A stretch of 64,000 nt of DNA from Hyaloraphidium curvatum (taxonomy: Eukaryota; Monoblepharomycota; Hyaloraphidiomycetes; Hyaloraphidiales; Hyaloraphidiaceae): contig JAIVFI010000014.1 of NCBI GenBank assembly GCA_025558095.1, positions 248,001-312,000 on the forward strand, given 5' to 3'. The notes beneath the pieces were generated by a model that ran no database searches, was not told the origin of the DNA, and worked only from the letters and a program-made list of their open reading frames with translations. Below are positions 60,438-64,000 of this stretch, in pieces (within the stretch, counting starts at the first letter, position 1; each line of letters opens with the position of its first letter). The position numbers and the translations under genes are program-made.

Positions 60438-60719
60438 CTTTGGACGGCCGACGCGGCTACGAAAAGAGAGAGACGCGTTTTGCCTTTGCCACACGCGTGC
60501 GGTTTGTCGTTTTGATTGGACAGCGTGAGGTCCGCTCCACCGGTAGACCGGACACAACAGCTCTCCACGCCCGCATTCCGAGCCAGTAGGGCGCGCGCCC
60601 GGAGAAGGCCTTAGCGGGAGGCAGCGGCCGAGAGGGCGCGCCCGGAGCAGCTCGCCGCGCCGCGCACGCGGCCGGCTTCAGTCCCGCGCGGCCCCGCCCC
60701 CCCGCTCCCCCGCGGCACA

Positions 60720-63700
60720 ATGGACGCCGTGCTCAAGTTCGTGGTCGACGAGGTCGCGCTCGAGGGCGACAAGGGTGGGACGCGCGCCCCGGCCCGCCTT
60801 CGACCCCCGCTGACCCGCGCAGGCTGCCCGCTGGACCGGCTGTGGACGCTGCTGGAGGAGCGGCACGCGCGGGCGCTGCGCGACGCCGGCGACCCCGCCC
60901 CGCCGATCCGCTTCGACGACGACCTGAGGGCATTCTACTGGCCGCACGTGGCTTCCCTGCGCGCGCTGTCGGCCTCGCTGGCACGCCCGGGCAAGAAGGC
61001 AAAGGAGCCCGCCGCCACGAGCCAGCTGCCCGCCGCACGCATCAAGCGCAAGGCGCAGGTGCCCAGGGGCGACACAAGGCCCAAGAAGAAGCCAAAGAAG
61101 GCAAAGGGGAGCGACTACGAGAGCGAGGCCGCAGAGACGGAGGAGTCCGAGGAGGAGGCCGTGGAGACGGACGAGAGCGAGGCCATCGAGACGGGCGAGG
61201 ACAGCGACGGGAGCGGCGACGACGACAGCTCGGCGCCCAGGAAGAAGGCCAAGGCGAAGCCGGCAAAGGGCAAGGCGGCAAAGGACCCGGCGAAGCCCGC
61301 AAAGCCGCGCGGCAGGCCGCCCAAGGCCAAGGTCAAGCCCGCCGAGTCGGAGGAGCCCGAAACGCCCGCGGCGGAGGAGCCCGTGACCGCGACCGCCGCT
61401 GCAGCTGCACCGGCTGCGCAGCCCGAACCCGAGTCGGAGCTCGTGGAAGATGACATCATCGAGGGCCAAGCTGGCGGTGCATACGGAGCATTTGCGGGGC
61501 CCGCCGTTGCGGAACAGGCCGTATCTATGCATGAAGCGCCTATCACCCTCGAGGCTGCCGGACAGGACCCTGCGCTCGCCAACGAGGCCGCCGCGGCAGC
61601 AGAGCTTGTTCCCGTGTCTGCCGAGACCTTGGTTGCGGATGTGCAAATGGTGGACGCCGACGAGGCGCCCAAACCCGCATCCCCGACGGCCGAGGCCGCG
61701 GACGGTTCCGTGAAGGAGGACCCGGCGGAGGAGGCCGAAGCGGCCAAGCCCGACCTGACTGTGCTCGCGGCAATGTCGCTCGAGGACGTGCGCAAGCTCT
61801 ACGGCGACCGTTTGCGCCTCGTCGCGGACGAGGAGTCGAGGTTCCAGGCGCTGACCAAGAACGTCGACGTGAGTTGCCGCCGCATGGCCTCCTCGCTCCC
61901 TCTCATTTTGGTCTCCAGCACACCATCAACATCCCCCCGACGACCTACTCCATCCTCGCCTCGGTCGCGGCGTCGAGAGCGCGCGGCATGACGCAGGTCG
62001 AGATCGCCAAGGCCTTTGGCATCGATCCGCGCAGCATCTTCCACCACGTCAAGCTCCTGCAATCGACGAAGCTTGTGTGGGTGCTCATTGCGTGCTTTGC
62101 CACGTCTCGCATCTGAGCTATTGTTCTCCGCACACAGCGTCAAGTTCCCCGTCATTTCCAAGGGGCAGTACACCAACATCCTCCTCCACAACGCCTCGGC
62201 CCACCTCAACCAGGACTACCTCACCTTCCTGGCCTCAGTGCCCGCCGACGCCGACCCGGACGTCGACCTGGGCGGCATGAAGGGCATGCGCATGCACACG
62301 GACGCGGTGAAGCGCAAGATCACCGACATGCTCAAGGAGAAGAAGAACGGCATCATGTTCGTCGAGGACATGCACCACGCCCTCGGCTTCTTCAACATCG
62401 ACCGGAAGCAGCGCAAGTGGTTCAACAAGATGGTGGACACGCTGTACAAGGCCGGCCACGTCGAGAAGGCGGAGATCCAGGACGACAGCAGGCAGACCAG
62501 CCGGGGCGTGGCGAGGCGCAAGTGCATCCGGTTCATCTCGGACTACGTGCCCGAGCACGAGCTGGAGAGCGCCAAGAAGAAGGAGCCGAGGGACGAGCCG
62601 CCCGTCGTGGGCGAGGGCGGCGTGCTCGCGGACCTGCCGCTTGATTACCAGGTTTACAGGCTCATCGGCTTGTCTGGCGAGGAGGGGATGATCTCCTGGG
62701 TGGGTCGCTATTCGCGGCGCCTGAGCGTGCCAAGAGCTAACCAGGCTTCCATTCCCAGGGGATTCGACGCTCGCTACACAACATACAGCCGCGCGTTCTC
62801 ACGCGCGTTCTGGAGCACATTACCCGTCCCGAAAAGGCGCCCAAGAATGCGCAGGGGCTTTCGCGTTCCGTCGAGTTCGAGGGACGGGAGCGGCGGTACC
62901 GCTACCGCGCGGACGAAGCGTGGCAGGAGAGGATGGCCGCGCTGAACGTGCAGACCGCGGAGCGGCCGCGCCTGAACGGCGTCCAAATCGAGCCCAGGGA
63001 GGCGAGGGCCGAGGGCACACCTGCAGTCGAGGCGAGGCCTACGACCGCGGTCCTGGAACGGCCCGCATCGCGGGCAAACGGCAAGGAGAGGGAGCATTCA
63101 GCACCCCCGCCTGTATCGGTCCAGGCGGGGCCGGCGACTCCCGTTTCTGCGGCCACCGACTCTGCCATCGAACCGCAAAGCCCCGCGCCCTCTGCGGTCA
63201 ACCAGCGCAAGACGAACATTTCTTATGCGGACCGGAAGGACCGCTTGGTACGGCTGCTGGAGCAGCACCTCATCCTCGAGCTGTCGGTCGGCACGACGAG
63301 GCTGTTCCAGGAATTTGAGGACGAGGAGCTCGGCATGGCTTACCCGCACAAGATGGATCGAAAGACCCTGCTGCGGATGGCCGACGTGCTCGAGACCGAG
63401 AAGAAGCTGGCCAAACTCACGTTCGCGGTGCCTACACTGAACGGCTCGTACCGGACCGTGCACGTCATGGTGCGCGTGGATCTGACCCGGGAGAGCAAGG
63501 AAGTGCAGGACTACATCGCCCAGCAGCGGGACCGCGCCATGGTGCCCGACTCGGCGAGGTACAAGGCCGTGGAGCGCACGAACCTGACCGGCGTAGAGAT
63601 CGAGAGCGCGCAGCTGGAGGGCCCGCCGTCGTTTACGGGTCGCATTACGCTTGCGATCAAGCCGGACGACGATGAGGTGGACGTGGACGAGAACGTTGCG

Positions 63701-64000
63701 CCGCAGGCGAACGATGCGGCGGCTCCTGAGGAAGTCGCAAAGCTGGACCTCCCCGCCCCCGGGGACGGGGAGACCAAGGAACGGGAGTCTTGGCACGACA
63801 TCGCGCTGGATTACGGTTGGATCCCCGCGAGGATGGTGCGGTCCCGGCTTGTGCACCAGTTCCTCTTCGACTACGTCAAGTCGAGGGCGACTGGCGAAGG
63901 CGGTGAAGGTCTCGCGGACCCCGAGGGCAATCCGTTGCACTACAAGGACGGCGGCATTTTCCCGACCACTGTTTTCTTCAACGACGTCTCGCTCGCCTTC
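60720..64000 (+). CDS. TFC3: TFIIIC B-block-binding subunit (Tfc3/GTF3C1 type), 3'-partial
   Basis: The largest subunit of TFIIIC, which recognises the B box inside tRNA genes. ATG 60720; exon 1 runs to 61868, exon 2 starts at 61919, and further short introns follow. The frame is open to the right edge. After MDAVLKFVVDEVALEGDKGG comes a long Lys/Glu-rich and Pro/Ala-rich insertion (about 61.0-61.8 kb). The B-block winged-helix motif RGMTQVEIAKAFGIDPRSIF and HHVKLLQSTKLVVKFPVISK follow. Later segments include KMDRKTLLRMADVLETEKKL and GWIPARMVRSRLVHQFLFDY, as in the extended winged-helix region. The acidic insertion between N-terminus and B-block domain is longer than in yeast. Confidence 0.87.

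Overview
The window is nuclear DNA from a GC-rich eukaryote, most likely an early-diverging, flagellated (zoosporic) fungus. Genes are split by very short GT-AG introns (mostly 50-75 bp). Fungal markers include a DUF4246 protein, Zn2Cys6-type clusters and a PMT2-like O-mannosyltransferase. They sit beside genes lost in most higher fungi: a retinoblastoma pocket protein and a CFAP157-like ciliary coiled-coil protein. The lineage is an inference. I see no CRISPR array, prokaryotic operon or tRNA.

Layout. Positions 1-4136 hold seven exons of a Fanzor-type (eukaryotic TnpB homologue) RuvC nuclease, with two tandem Zn2Cys6-like clusters inserted just before RuvC-I. This is the most unusual object in the window. 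It is followed by about 3.1 kb without convincing genes, containing two GAATG/CATTC-rich direct repeats and a GC-rich hairpin. From 7.2 kb on the window is dense housekeeping sequence: CFAP157-like, PMT2-like, ATG8, DUF4246, an FkbM-like methyltransferase, two low-complexity orphans, TRM6, a UbiG/COQ3-like methyltransferase, a membrane MORN/alpha-beta hydrolase, a Ste20/GCK kinase, ARH1 ferredoxin reductase, a RhoGEF, RuvB-like 2, proteasome alpha4, mitochondrial RRF, a CCCH-Pumilio protein, CCT4, AP-3 sigma, a cytochrome b5 front-end desaturase, NAA10, NAD synthetase, SmE, the Rb protein, COX4, USP10/Ubp3, a CCHC zinc-knuckle protein, striatin, UPF0538 and the 5' part of the TFIIIC B-block subunit. 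A mitochondrial nad1 fragment (NUMT) lies just upstream of COX4.

Organisation. Many neighbours are divergent pairs whose starts are about 100-300 bp apart (kinase/ARH1, RVB2/PSMA7, CCT4/AP-3 sigma, desaturase/NAA10, NAD synthetase/SmE, zinc-knuckle/striatin), suggesting shared promoters. Convergent pairs end 20-60 bp apart, and SmE and Rb overlap by 23 coding bases. Functions range over the cell cycle (Rb), the STRIPAK-type striatin scaffold and a GCK kinase, autophagy, proteostasis (CCT4, PSMA7, USP10), mitochondria (ARH1, COX4, RRF) and RNA (TRM6, SmE, PUF, TFIIIC). They do not form one pathway. Exon limits were read by eye from splice sites and frame; those marked approximate need transcript data.
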